A DNA stretch of 64,000 nt from Laburnicola sp. R22_1. Its lineage: Eukaryota; Ascomycota; Dothideomycetes; Pleosporales; Didymosphaeriaceae. How positions within the stretch are numbered: the first letter of the stretch is position 1; each line of letters begins with the position of its first letter. The notes under the pieces were generated by a model. That model ran no database searches. It saw only the letters and a program-made list of their open reading frames with translations, and was not told the DNA's origin. The stretch is taken from positions 1-64,000 of the forward strand of contig JACONQ010000002.1 of NCBI GenBank assembly GCA_014281115.1, written 5' to 3'. Both the position numbers and the translations under genes were made by a program. Below are positions 1 through 10,487 of the stretch, in pieces.

Positions 1-120
1 TGCTCTTGACGAACAAATTGTCTGCCAGCGACGACTCGTTGCTGCTTGTCAGCTTGAACGACCGATTCGTTGACTGAAGGCGCTCCTCATTCCATAAAAG
101 GTCACCCACGGCACCAGCAC
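1..120. other. Non-telomeric sequence outside the telomere array
   Basis: About 120 bases of mixed composition lie on the distal side of the telomere repeats. I see no gene or repeat in them. If the window starts at a contig end, this could be chimeric or adapter-like assembly sequence. Otherwise the telomere array is interstitial. Confidence 0.6.
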
Positions 121-292
121 CTACCCTAACCCTAACCCTAACCCTAACCCTAACCCTAACCCTAACCCTAACCCTAACCCTAACCCTAACCCTAACCCTA
201 ACCCTAACCCTAACCCTAACCCTAACCCTAACCCTAACCCCTAACCCTAACCCTAACCCTAACCCTAACCCTAACCCTAACCCTAACCCTAA
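121..292 (+). repeat. Telomere repeat array (CCCTAA)n
   Basis: About 28 near-perfect copies of CCCTAA (TTAGGG on the other strand) run uninterrupted, with one CCCCTAA variant at about 237-243. The C-rich strand reads 5' to 3' rightward, as expected at the left end of a chromosome. The length of about 170 bases fits a short fungal telomere. Confidence 0.97.
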
Positions 293-2078
293 CTCAATTG
301 CTATTCTGCCTTAGTTAGCTTGTTATCACACGCTCGTTCATTCCCTTCCTGCCCTATAATAATAGCCTCGCTCTACAATCTATCTCGCCCTACCCTACCG
401 CTCTCTTATACGTAATCTAATATTGTCCGCGGCTAATCTATATAAATAATGCACCAGATGTTAGGTATATCCACCTCTATCCCTAATACGCTTGTCGCTA
501 CAATTACCCACTATTTGCTAACTATAAAATCTATTAACATGCTTACTTTGCCTACCGCGTTGTGATAATACACGTTACATACTAACTACTTTGCCAACTT
601 CTTAACTTTTGACACGGAATTACTGTATATTACCACCTTGCCAGTTTAGTGCTATCTTAATTTCCGCCAAGCCATCTTTACTATAATAGCCTCTATATTC
701 TCTTTCTTTAACGCCTTATCTATCTTAACTACCTAATATGCCACATTCGTTCGTGTTGTCCTTGCTTAAAATATCTTAACCTAATGCCGCTCGAAATGCA
801 TCTATTAAAACAACTCGCCCTTCTTGCTTAGTGGCAACGTTGCTGTTAACAACACTATCTACGTTTTGGCGGCTACTAACTTACCTAACTACTATATTTG
901 CTTATAGAACGTGTACCGCCGGTTTAACACAATATAACACTCGTTAATTATAATCTAGTCTAACTGCCGCGTCGCTTATAACTAGTTTAAAAACGTCGCA
1001 AACTCCTCTCCTATCGCTAACTTAGGCGTTACTAACACCACCGCGGCTGCGTTAGGCGGACAGCGTCCCTCCTACGCTGCACATAATATCCCTAATAACT
1101 TACACTACTATATTATGTCTTCCTATAACGCAATTTCACGACAGATCTCGTCTATAAGGCTTTTAAAGCTACTAGTATATGCCCTATAGACGCCAATATT
1201 ATACTTAAACGCTTCAGCAAACGAGGCAATAAAAGTGAGCAACTGCCCTTAGCGCTCTTACTAACTAACTGGCGTCGGATAGAGCGCCTTGTACGCTCTG
1301 CAGTAAAGGATACCATAGCGGAGGAGTCTAAGTCGCTCTCCCAAACGCTCCACCAGCTTTAAGTTCAAAATGAGGTGTTGCAGCACGAGAACAATGGCCT
1401 AAGGGAGACGCTTACCGCAAAGAAGAAGCGCAAAAACGCTAGCAAGCCTCTTAACTTGCAGCGCGAGGAGGAATACTATAGTGGTGCTACCTTTTGGTCG
1501 CCCGCTAAGTTTAAGAAAGCACGTGAGCGTAAGGCAGAAAAACAACACTAAAAGAAGCAGGAGAGGGCTGCAAAAGTGAGCAGAAAGGAGCTTTAAGCTG
1601 CTGCTAAGTTACTTCGAGAGCAAGAGAAAGAGGAGCGTCGTGTGGCTTGACGGAGGGCTAAGGAAGTGCGAGATTAGATGAAGGCTAATAAATAGGCAGC
1701 TGCTTAGGCAGCCAGAAAAGCGACTTAAAACACCTAGCAAGCCTCTATAATTACCTAAACAGGTAAGCGTAAAGCTTTAAAAGCACCTCTAACAAAGCGC
1801 AAGCTAAAACGACCTAAAGGTAGTGTTGCAGCTTGCGCGGCGTCCCTAGAAGCTGCACCAGCTGCTCCACCTAAACTCAACTCCCGCGGCCGCACTATCC
1901 AAACTCCAGCTAAGTATAGATAGTACAAAGTGATCGAATTCCTTTATAGAGTAGCTACAACAAAAAATCTCGCGATAATACCTTTTGTAGCTGTTACAAT
2001 AGCCTCATCTTTGTGGTGGTGAGCATGTTGGTGATGGGGCACGAGCCCGGGCGGGGCACGAGCCAGGTCGGCACGGTA
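293..2078 (+). mobile_element. Degenerate telomere-adjacent pogo-like element
   Basis: This stretch has no intact gene. Positions 293-1100 are poor in G and full of TAA/TAG in all frames, as expected of mutated repeat DNA. Positions 1141-1900 still translate into a recognisable transposase C-terminus. The right end (about 2030-2078) has a GC-rich motif, GGGGCACGAGCC, repeated twice in tandem. That resembles the tandem repeats in the ends of the neighbouring elements, so the element probably ends at the TATA at 2077-2080. The left end is not visible and may have been lost at the telomere. Confidence 0.6.
1141..1920 (+). pseudogene. C-terminal relic of a pogo/Fot1-type transposase
   Basis: One frame from about 1160 reads through a segment alignable by eye with the C-terminal part of the transposase at 49305-51188. 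It has the same order of motifs: an 'ATSICPIDANIILKRF' stretch, a 'NWRRIERLV' helix, a 'QHENNGLRE' coiled region, then a Lys/Glu/Arg-rich tail. It is broken by several TAA/TAG codons, mostly at places where CAA or CAG would fit, as C-to-T mutation would produce. The catalytic DDE part upstream is not recognisable. It is non-functional. Confidence 0.7.
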
Positions 2079-2080
2079 TA

Positions 2081-4213
2081 CCGAATTCGGCCACTCAACG
2101 CACAGACCCCACTCAACGCACAGTTTGAGGATAGCCACCACTATTACTTTTAAAGCTGCAGAGCTCTATATATATCGTAAAATCACTAGATTTTTTAGAG
2201 TAGCATTTGCAGAAGCTTAATAAATTGATTGGCAACAATAAACTACGTGTGATACCTCTGTGGGAGGCGTACTTTGCGAGTGCGCGTTGATGGGCTGGAT
2301 GCCTCTACCACCCCTTCAATAACTAATAGATCCTTAACATTAACCTCTAGGTCCTTAATAACATGAGCAGGAGGTGCAGGAGCCTCGAGGCTACGCGCCT
2401 TACCCTTTTTGGCCAATTGTATATCAGTCCTAAGTTGCTTTTCAGCTGCGCGCGCAAGTAGATCTTCTTCGCGCTCTGCCGCCTTCCTCTACTATTCTTG
2501 CAACCTAACCTCTTTTGCAGCTATCCTTTTCTGCGCCCTCTGCTTAAGCATAGCCTGTTTCTTCTGCTTTTTCTACTCCTTAGCTAGCTTGTCGCGCTCC
2601 TTCTAGTGTTATAGTTCTTCTGCTTTAGCGTCTTTTTCAGCCTAGCGATTGCAGGCAGCCTTAACTTTTAATGGCAACTAGAAGACGGCGCCGCTAGCGT
2701 AATTCTTAAAGGGTTTAAGTAGTAATGCCTTACCACGCTTACAGCGCTTCTTCTTATTAAAAAGGGCATCTCTAAGGCGATTGTTTTCGTGCTGGACAAG
2801 CTGTTTCTAAGTCACTATTGCGTGTATTGTGTAAGACAGCTGCGAGACGCGTTTATTATTAAGATCCTCAACTACCTGTCGTAGAAGTCCTTTAATTTTA
2901 CGCCAATCGCTTGCAGAGAGTACTAACGACGTGCTATTGCTGCTTAATGGCCTCTTAGGCTCTAGATCCTTAAATTTCTTCAATATAGCGTTGCTATTCA
3001 GCAAAGAGATGCTAGTAACTTTAAAGGCGTTAATGATTGTTTCTTTAGCGAATGCAACTCTGTATGCCTTATAGAAGAAGCGGAAGAAGTCGCGCTTAGT
3101 GATAGATGTGAGTCCTTGGCTGTTGTACATGAATTCGGAGAGCTCTTTTATATATGCAGCTAAAAGAGGCTTAAAAAGGCAGACATCTAGAGGCTGTAGC
3201 GTATGAGTTGAATACGGCGGGTAGATAGCTAGGAGGATTTAATTTTGATTGCAGAACTCAATAAACTCCATAGTAACGTGTGAGCCATGCCTATCAAGAA
3301 TTAGGAGTCGATAGTCGCGCTTTGCCTTCTTCTTAGTCTCCTCTTGAAAGCACCTCTTAAGCCAGGCAATCCCAAGTTCGTTGTTTGTCCATCCAGATAG
3401 TGATGAGGCGAAAAAGGCCTGGTGCTCTTAAGGATTAAAATCTTATAGCCATGTGTCCTAGATGTTGCCAGAAGCCGCCTGATATATTAGGGCAGGTTTA
3501 AGAGAGCTGCCGTCGGCGCATATACAAGCTATTGTCGTTATCCACTCTCTATTGCTGTCCTAGAGTACCTGCTTAACGCCTCCTTGCTCATATCGCTGTC
3601 GAGAGAACACGCGCTTCATTTTTGACACTACCCCAATCAAGAAGCCCTTCTCATCCATATTGTATATATTTGACGGTGCGATGTTGTACTGCTTGATCTT
3701 ATCGTCTAAAAGCTTAAAATAGAGGGCGTATTTAAAGGCTGAATCAGCTTTGTAGCGCTGGCTATCGATGCCAGATGTCCATCGCGATATAAGGTCAATT
3801 TGATGCCGCGCAATGTAGCGATTAACCCAGTGATTTCCTGGCTCTTGATGTGCTATTTCTCCAGCGAAATTTCGTATCATCTCTCTCGTAGGGGGTAGGC
3901 CTTGTACACACAGCTTATCAATATACTGTAGTAGCTGTTTTTCCTGTGTATTGTTGAGGAGTCGCTTTTTTCGGCCCGAGTTGCATAGGTGCCCTGAACC
4001 TCAATAGCGCTTCGAGAGCCGCGACCGCTCAACGCCGTACTCCCGAGCAACCTGGGATATATTAGGACGTTCTCCTAGCTCCAGGGATTTTAAAGCTTCA
4101 ACAGCTGCGTCGATCGGGTCCATATTGGTGGAGTTATGAGGTGTTGAAAATATACGATTTTTAGTGTTAACTGTGCGTTGAGTGGGGTCTGTGCGTTGAG
4201 TGGCCGAATACGG
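2081..4213 (-). mobile_element. Pogo-like DNA transposon, family A copy 1
   Basis: The 2133-base element has inverted ends flanked by TA at 2079-2080 and 4214-4215. The shared terminal sequence starts CCG-A/T-ATTCGGCCACTC and contains two spaced copies of CTCAACGCACAG. A TA target duplication and a DDE_1-type transposase are standard for the Tc1/mariner-pogo superfamily. The same family recurs at 49233-51350 in the other orientation. The outermost TIR bases differ between copies, while the CTCAACGCACAG core is shared. Confidence 0.88.
2250..4123 (-). pseudogene. Family A transposase, decayed
   Basis: The reading starts at the ATG at 4123 (MDPIDAAVEAL..., identical in style to the copy at 49305) and runs to about 2250. 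It carries an N-terminal helix-turn-helix/CENP-B-like part, then the DDE domain with 'YNMDEKGF' for the first Asp and 'LILDRHGSH' (about 3290) for the second Asp, which is intact here. The 'LQPLDV' third-Asp motif follows. Several in-frame stops and frame breaks split it into pieces (largest open pieces 3560-3880 and 2807-3130). The Lys/Glu-rich C-terminus is at about 2400-2800. It cannot make a full transposase. Confidence 0.85.
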
Positions 4214-4215
4214 TA

Positions 4216-4414
4216 TCTATCGCGTGCAAAAATCGGTAGAAATCTTGGCGGCATCCGAGAATTTGCGCGCGCGCGGGGAGCCTCATACAAATCGTAAATT
4301 TGACTGTGACGCGTCGATAACAGCCTATAAACTGTTGAACAACTGTTAGTAAGTTGTGAGGCTGTACAAATACGTGTATAGGGCTATACTGACGCTTTTT
4401 TTGGTGGAGTAGTC
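4216..4414 (+). repeat. Left terminal inverted repeat of the two-gene element
   Basis: It begins TCTATCGCGTGCAAAAATCG and matches the reverse complement of 7561-7759 almost base for base, ending at GGTGGAGTAGTC. A TIR of 200 bases is long for Tc1/mariner elements. Confidence 0.9.
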
Positions 4415-4415
4415 T

Positions 4416-5540
4416 ATGTTTCGAGCTCACGGAGTCGCTCCTCGCCCTCTTACTGCCGCGCAGGCGCGTCGCCCGCCAACTATACCCCGAGAGCTTATAA
4501 CTAAAGGCTGTGGGCTGGATCCCTGTTGTCGCCTCGATATTTATCGCTTTCTGCTACTTGGCTGGCGCCACAACGATATCGCAGATTCAGTAGACGTGTC
4601 ATTGTCAGAGGTGTATAAAATTGAGCGAAACTTGAAGCTCTATAGGAGCACTCGCAAACCCAGCAGCCCCAACGTTGTACTCGGCCGCCCGCGTAAATTA
4701 TCGTCTGACGATGAGCAGGCGCTGTACGATGAGCTGTTTCAGAGCGGTTGGATGTATTAGGACGAGATTGTATACTGGCTGTGGATAGAGAGAGGCGTTC
4801 AGGTACACCGATCCACTATTAGTCGACTGTTAAAGGATCGCGACAGGAGCGAGCGAGCCCTATAGCCCATATCAATACTGCGCAATAAGGAGCTCTGTAA
4901 GGCTTACTGGAGGAGTATAAGGCAATTTATCGCCGCCGACTTGGTGTTTCTTGACAAGACTATTTTCAACGAGAAGACTGGCTGGCGCCACAGGGCGTAT
5001 GCCCCAATCGGGTTTACCAATCGATATTTCCAGGACGTACGGCGTGGCAAAACTTGGGCTATTCTCCCAGCGTATACAGTTGACGGTTACCTGCCCTGTA
5101 CAGGTATAAAGGAGGGCTATTTCAGCCATAAGGACTTTATTAATTGGATCCGCGATTCGCTGTTGCCCACGCTCTGGGCGGCGTATGGCCAGAAGCCTAT
5201 AGTTTTAATACTCGACAACGTCTCAATTCATACAAACTGGGAGGTGGTGAGAGTTATTAAGGAAGCTGGCCATATTGTTAGATTTCTGCCACCATATTCG
5301 CCTAATTTTAACCCAATTAAGCTTACCTTTGGAGTCCTAAAGGCCTGGATCCGCCGCAACTACTGCCATGTACGGTGGCGCTTTAACAACTTTGGCGACT
5401 TTCTAAGGGGCGCTATCCGCGAAAGTCGCTGCGATCGGTTCGCGAAAAAGCACTTTAAGCACGCTACCGACGGCGTGTATAGGATAGAGAACCAGGAGCA
5501 GCTCTGGGAGGCACGTAGGGAGATGTGGAGGTGGCAGTAG
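4416..5540 (+). pseudogene. Tc1/mariner DDE transposase with two stops and lost acidic residues
   Basis: A single frame of 374 codons is interrupted only by TAG at 4758-4760 and TAG at 4863-4865. The N-terminal 115 residues include a helix-turn-helix ('WRHNDIADSVDVSLSEVYKI') and a 'GRPRKLS' linker, typical of Tc1-type DNA-binding regions. The DDE_3-type domain follows: 'VFLDKTIFNE' for the first Asp, 'ILDNVSIHTN' for the second, and 'LPPYSPNFNPIK' where the family normally has NPIE/NPID. The family usually also has LDE where LDK stands here. Both Glu-to-Lys changes would be single G-to-A steps. The element copy is therefore inactive, although length and domain order are complete. Confidence 0.85.
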
Positions 5541-5653
5541 AGCGTAGAGTAGAGCGTAGAGTTGTTAGGATAGATGTTAAACTTGCCAAGGTAAATACTA
5601 AGTAAAGTAGTGACATAATTACGTAAAGTCCATGCTCTGCAATTATCGTTAAC

Positions 5654-7553
5654 TTAGCCAGTAACCCCACTACCCACAGCGCCCCTACTACCCATACTTA
5701 CGAACCCTGCGGCGGCAGTAGCTGTCTTATAGTGCTGCTTATACTTCTTTAGGTCATCTCGCAGGTGCCTAACAACTCTATCCTTTAGCTTAAAGCGCTC
5801 ACTAACCGCGATTTTATAGAGCTCTCCTCCAACGCTTAACATCTCCTTAAGATCTTTAATAGTCCACTTTTCTGATATCGCCACATCTCAAGCCTGCTTG
5901 TAGTCCTCACGATCGTCCTCTAGCTACTGGTTGATTAGCCAGCTAAAAAACTCCCTCACTATTGCCCTTGTATCCTCCTGGCCACTCACAGGGCTTGAGC
6001 TGACGATTGGGAGGGCGCTGCCTGGCGTACGCGGACGCTGACTTGGCAGAGGTGAGTAGTACTGCTGCAGCTGTTGAAGCTGCGATGGAAGAGCTGGCGG
6101 TATAGAGTAAGCAGGATAACCCATTTGGGGCGCCATAGGTACTGCAGGCTGACCAAATCCGACAGTATTTTGCTGTAACTGGACGCTCTCACGCTGGAGC
6201 TTGAGCAGCTCGTGTTTCTTGTCGCGCCAGCGAGCCTCGTTAATAGCTCTCTAGCGCTCCTTCTGGCGCTCACGTCGCTCGTAGTTACGCCAGAAGTCGC
6301 CCTCACTGTCGCTCCCATCGCTCTCTGAGTCGCTATAATAACCGCCACGCTGGGCTTTTGAGCGCTTTTTACTGGCACCTCTCTGACGCTTCAGCTAGTT
6401 GCCGCCGCCAGCAGGGCTCCGCCAGTAGTTAATGAGAGTTATTAGCGGCGCGAGGAGCTCAGCCTGGCCAGCAATAATTGCGTTCGCCCAGGACTTTGAG
6501 TCGGCAGCTCCAATAGCGTAGTGCTTGTGGTTGGGCGTTACTCAGCACTAGTTCCCAAAGTTTGTACACTCACTATTGCGACAGAGCCAGTGCTGATGAA
6601 GGCTTCTCTCCCAGTCCTACGCCGACGATAAGCTCTCTACGCGCTGTATAGCCCTCGACTCGTTAAGGAGCTGCTGTTAATGGCGCGTCTGCTTTCTGGC
6701 TGTGGAGTCACCTTACCCATGTCAGATGATAGGTTGTTGAACAATTAATTACGCTTGAAGGCCTTTTCGAGAGCCTTAGCCTTAACGCGCACCTCAAAGG
6801 TAACCTCTACAAGCTGGACGCCTGGCGATTTGCTAACCTAGTACTTGATAGCTTTAAAAAGCTTGTCCTCCTCTACCTGGCTAAAGTCGGCCAGCGTTAC
6901 TAGTATTTTTCGCGACTTTACGCCCGCTCGAAAAGCCACCGTACGGCTCTCAAAGTTAAACTCACGCCCACTAAGTTGAGCCTCTGGCTGCTCCAGCATA
7001 TCGTTTATAACTTTCTCCGCCATATTGAGCCACCAAAAATAGCGGCTGTGTCTCTCTAGTGGGCGGTGAACAGCGCTCTTGCTGTTGACGATAAGCTTAT
7101 AGTCTACCTCCAGGTCAAATTCCGCTCGCGAACCTGGCGACGACGATAAACCAAGTAATGGAGGGCGGAGAGGCTCACGCGCGCGCGGCGTAGTGGGCGA
7201 CGACAGCGGCAGCGTGCTCTCGACGGTGAGGTCAATATGGGGAGGCTCTACTAGTGGCGGCGATAACAAGGGTAGAGCCTGCTGTCTATTTGCAGTGTTC
7301 TGCGTACTAACTGAAGCAAGGGCAGCCCGATTGACTGCTGGGGCACTGTTAGCCCAGCGTCGCGCGCGAGTTATTGGGCCCTTACCGGTACCGCTCGCCA
7401 GGCGCCCTCTAGTACTCCCACTGGGAGCTTTCTTAGGGGCCTTCTTGCTGCTCTTACGGGCTGTACGCGCCTTTGCAGCTGCTCCGTCGCCCTCAGTTGC
7501 TCTCCAGGCCGTGAGGGGGCCCTACGCACCCTCTGTGGGCGATCTCCAGCCAT
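5654..7553 (-). pseudogene. Second gene of the two-gene element, unknown function
   Basis: The leftward coding region is convergent with the transposase and starts just inside the right TIR (ATG at 7553). It is broken by stops and frame changes into open pieces at 7371-7553, 6838-7269, 5924-6136 and 5654-5884. The deduced protein has a basic Ala/Lys/Arg N-terminus, a Pro/Ser-rich linker, and a folded-looking block ('EFDLEVDYKLIVNSKSAV', 'YFWWLNMAEKVI'). Further on are an acidic 'SDSESDGSDSEGD' patch with Arg/Glu-rich helix, a Gln/Pro/Tyr linker, and a C-terminal helical block ('SEKWTIKDLKEMLSVGG'). I do not recognise the family. It may be an accessory transposition protein or a captured host gene. 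Confidence 0.6.
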
Positions 7554-7560
7554 TTCGACG

Positions 7561-7759
7561 GACTACTCCACCAGAAAAAGCGTCAGTATAGCCCTATACA
7601 CGTATTTGTACAGCCTCACAACTTACTAACAGTTGTTCAACAGTTTATAGGCTGTTATCGACGCGTCACAGTCAAATTTACGATTTGTATGAGGCTCCCC
7701 GCGCGCGCGCAAATTCTCGGATGCCGCCAAGATTTCTACCGATTTTTGCACGCGATAGA
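7561..7759 (-). repeat. Right terminal inverted repeat of the two-gene element
   Basis: This is the reverse complement of 4216-4414 with very few differences. Its outer end is GCACGCGATAGA, followed by TG instead of the expected TA. Confidence 0.9.
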
Positions 7760-7761
7760 TG

Positions 7762-8544
7762 CGCGTTAAAGTGTTTTAACTACGCGATACCGAGCTCGTT
7801 GTTTGTCCAGCCGTTCTCGCTAACAGCAATTACCCAATCGCTAGGAATTAACGCGTCTTTGTACTAGGTGGAGATGTGACGCTTACCGGCGTAGATAATA
7901 AAGGGAGGGATTGCCTATCTAGCAGCGCAGATACCCTAGATCACTGTAATCCACTAGCGGTCGCCTGGCTGTATTAATTTTGGTTTCGCACGCCTCTCTA
8001 ATGCTGTAACCACAAGCTAAGACCCTATAACCCCTATTAGGAAGCCTGATTCATCAAAGTTGTAGGTGTCCTTATCCGTAATGCCGTACTTAACTTTAAT
8101 GCCCTCTACAAGCTTAAACCACGCGTTTATAACCTTAGGATCTTTCTATTGTGCCCTCTAGTTGTTATATAACTAAGACTAACGCGTTTTAACTTCACGT
8201 CTGCGCTTAATAAACCTATCTGTCTAGTTAATACTAACAAGTGGCTTTCCTCTCTGTAAACGTAGTGAATTAGCCATTATGCGTATTATAAGCTTCGTAG
8301 GAGGGAATCTACGCATATCTAGCTCGATTATACAATTAACAAGCGCCTGCTTCTTAAGGAGAGTAAAATTCTTTAATTTAGGTGGGTTATCGCATTATGT
8401 AGTTGTTCTATTGCGTCTTTAATTAAGCGTTCTGCGATTAACGTTATACAGCCCTACTGCTGCTCGCTCTGTAAGATTTAGGTCTTGTTTAATAGCTCTA
8501 ATAGCAATAAGTAACCAAGCTTTATTAGATGGCTTAGAAGACAT
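7762..8544 (-). pseudogene. Truncated pogo-like transposase relic
   Basis: The reading starts at an ATG at 8544 (MSSKPSNKAWLLIAIRAIKQ...) and goes leftward through a helix-turn-helix-like part. It then passes a GNREW-like part and a 'SENGWTNNELGIA' motif equivalent to 'SDNGWTTNELGVA' in the element at 51353-53215. It stops abruptly at about 7762, where the two-gene element is inserted. Many TAG/TAA codons and frame breaks are present. The rest of this gene, including the second and third catalytic Asp, is not found on the other side, so it is also deleted or separated by later insertions. Confidence 0.68.
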
Positions 8545-8644
8545 GGTAGGTGGTTGTATTATGATGGTATTGTTGGTAATGGTGGGGTCTTGGCAAAGGT
8601 GGCGCGCTCACTAGTGTGGGTCACTCGCTGGTAAACCACGTTAT

Positions 8645-8920
8645 AGTAGGTTATTTATTATTTAATAATATAGTAAAAAGTTAAAAATAAAATTAATTAT
8701 TTACTAAAATAGTAAATAAATAAGTAAGTTAGAGTATTATTATTATAAGTTATTATCTTAAAAGCTAAGGAGAAAAATATTAGTAAAACTTTAACACACT
8801 CTAGATTTTAAAATTTAGTATATATATAATATTATATAATATTATATAGGTACTAATAATATAATAAAAATATAGTAATTAAATATAGTAGGGCTACTTA
8901 AAAACTAAATAAGTAGAAAT
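8645..8920 (+). repeat. Direct repeat copy 1 in the AT-rich block
   Basis: It runs from TTTATTATTTAATAATATAG to CTACTTAAAAACTAA and is closely matched in the same order at 9419-9690. Because they share a long collinear pattern, these are true copies, not chance AT similarity. Confidence 0.75.
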
Positions 8921-9418
8921 AGTTTATAACAATTACTTAAAAGAAAATTTAATATATAATATTACTAACTATATAATAGTAAAATATAAGTAATATAGTA
9001 AATAAATTACCTTAACTAGTTTATTAGAGTTTTACTACTTTAATAAGTATATAAAATTTAATTTATAATTTACTTTTAGTAGTTTAGTTATCTTATACTT
9101 AGCTATATTAATAAGAGTTACTAGATATATTTTTAAAGGTAATAAAAAGAATAAGTAAAGATTATAAAAGACTTTAAAAAATAAAGTAAGACTATATAAT
9201 CTAAAGAAAATATAATATAATTATTAAAGTAAAATCTATATAAAATAACTATAAGAAATATTAGGCATATATAAGTATATACTTATACTATAATTTTTTT
9301 ATAAATAATAAAAAAGTAAGGCTAATAATGTATTAAAATATTATTTTATTTTAAATATAGAAAGCGTCTATATATAATTTATTATATATTATAATAGTAA
9401 AGTAAAGTAAAAGTTTTA

Positions 9419-9690
9419 AGTAGTTTATTATTTAATAATATAATAAAAGGTTATAAAATAGTATTAATTATCTAGTAATATAGTAAGTAGGTAAATAAGT
9501 TAGAATATTATTATTATAAGGTTAGTTATCTTAAAAGCTAAAAGAAGATATTAAAAAAACTTTAATACACTTTAGTTTTAGCGCTTAGCGCTTATATATA
9601 ATATTATATTATATAGGCGCTAGTAATATAATAAAAATATAGTAATTAAATATAGTAAGACTACTTAAAAACTAATAAGTAGAGGCATTT
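9419..9690 (+). repeat. Direct repeat copy 2 in the AT-rich block
   Basis: This is the partner of 8645-8920, about 500 bases downstream. The spacing and length would fit the two LTRs of a very short, RIP-mutated terminal-repeat element, or a simple segmental duplication. Confidence 0.75.
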
Positions 9691-10020
9691 TATACTTTTA
9701 TCTAAAAGAAATATATTATTAAATAACTATCTAATAGTAGAATTATAAAGGCTTTTATTTTAAATAATATAAAAAAAGTAGAGCCTCCTACTTAGTAATT
9801 AAAAAGAGTAATAGAGCTATATAAGTATTCTAAATATATATACTTTTATAAAAAAATTCTAATAATATAATATAAGTACTTAAGTTAATATTTATACTTA
9901 TATAATAGCGCTTTAGTATATAGACTAGATTACTTATATAAGTTACTTAAATAATCTTTTACTCTATCTAAGAATAATTATTTACTATAAATAAGTAAGA
10001 ATAAGGAGTACCTATAAGCT

Positions 10021-10487
10021 ATAAGGATTTACTAGACTGCGACGTGCTTAGTGGCCACTTAGATTAAAGCGCTAGTAACTATGCCGCTATGCCACCTTGT
10101 GAAGACTACATGTAATTGCCAAGAAGTGTGCCTACAATGCATAGAAAATTACCCACCAGACGAAGCAAACCTATAAGAACGCTACCAGGCATCTTAGGCT
10201 AAAAGAAATCCGCCCGCATGCAATTAAACCCATATCCAAGCGTTACAACCAATATGTTTTTGTCGGTGGAGAGGCCGAAATTCATCCATCCTCGTCCAGG
10301 GAATATCTTCCTGCAGGTAGAGCTATAATTACAGGGGGGTCCACTTCCATTCCCGCCTTCGGTTCCATTTTGGTGATATCGTAAGGTCGTGACGCGTGCG
10401 CAATAGGGTGAGTACTCAAACCGATCAAGGTTCAAACGTTCGAGGTCGACTCTGCACCGAGTCATTTAGTAACATCCGTTAGCTACT
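10021..10487. other. Intergenic transition from AT-rich block to genes
   Basis: Base composition returns to about 50% GC near 10030. I see no convincing gene. The 88-codon leftward open frame at 10199-10465 has no recognisable features and lies where the 3' UTR of the next gene should be. Confidence 0.5.

Larger units (their letters stand above)
4216..7759. mobile_element. Two-gene Tc1/mariner-like element with 200-base inverted repeats
   Basis: The 3.54 kb element is bounded by near-identical inverted repeats of about 200 bases (4216-4414 and 7561-7759). The left flank is TA (4214-4215), shared with the element on its left. The right flank reads TG instead of TA. Inside are a rightward DDE transposase pseudogene (4416-5540) and a leftward coding region of unknown function (5654-7553). 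It is inserted into another transposase relic, which resumes at about 7762. Confidence 0.82.
8645..10020. other. Extremely AT-rich gene-free block
   Basis: The sequence is dominated by TATA, AATA and TAAT words and is rich in stops in every frame, with a sharp edge at about 8645. Such blocks next to transposons in Pezizomycotina are usually RIP-mutated repeats. No coding capacity remains. A direct duplication lies inside it (8645-8920 and 9419-9690). Confidence 0.85.
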
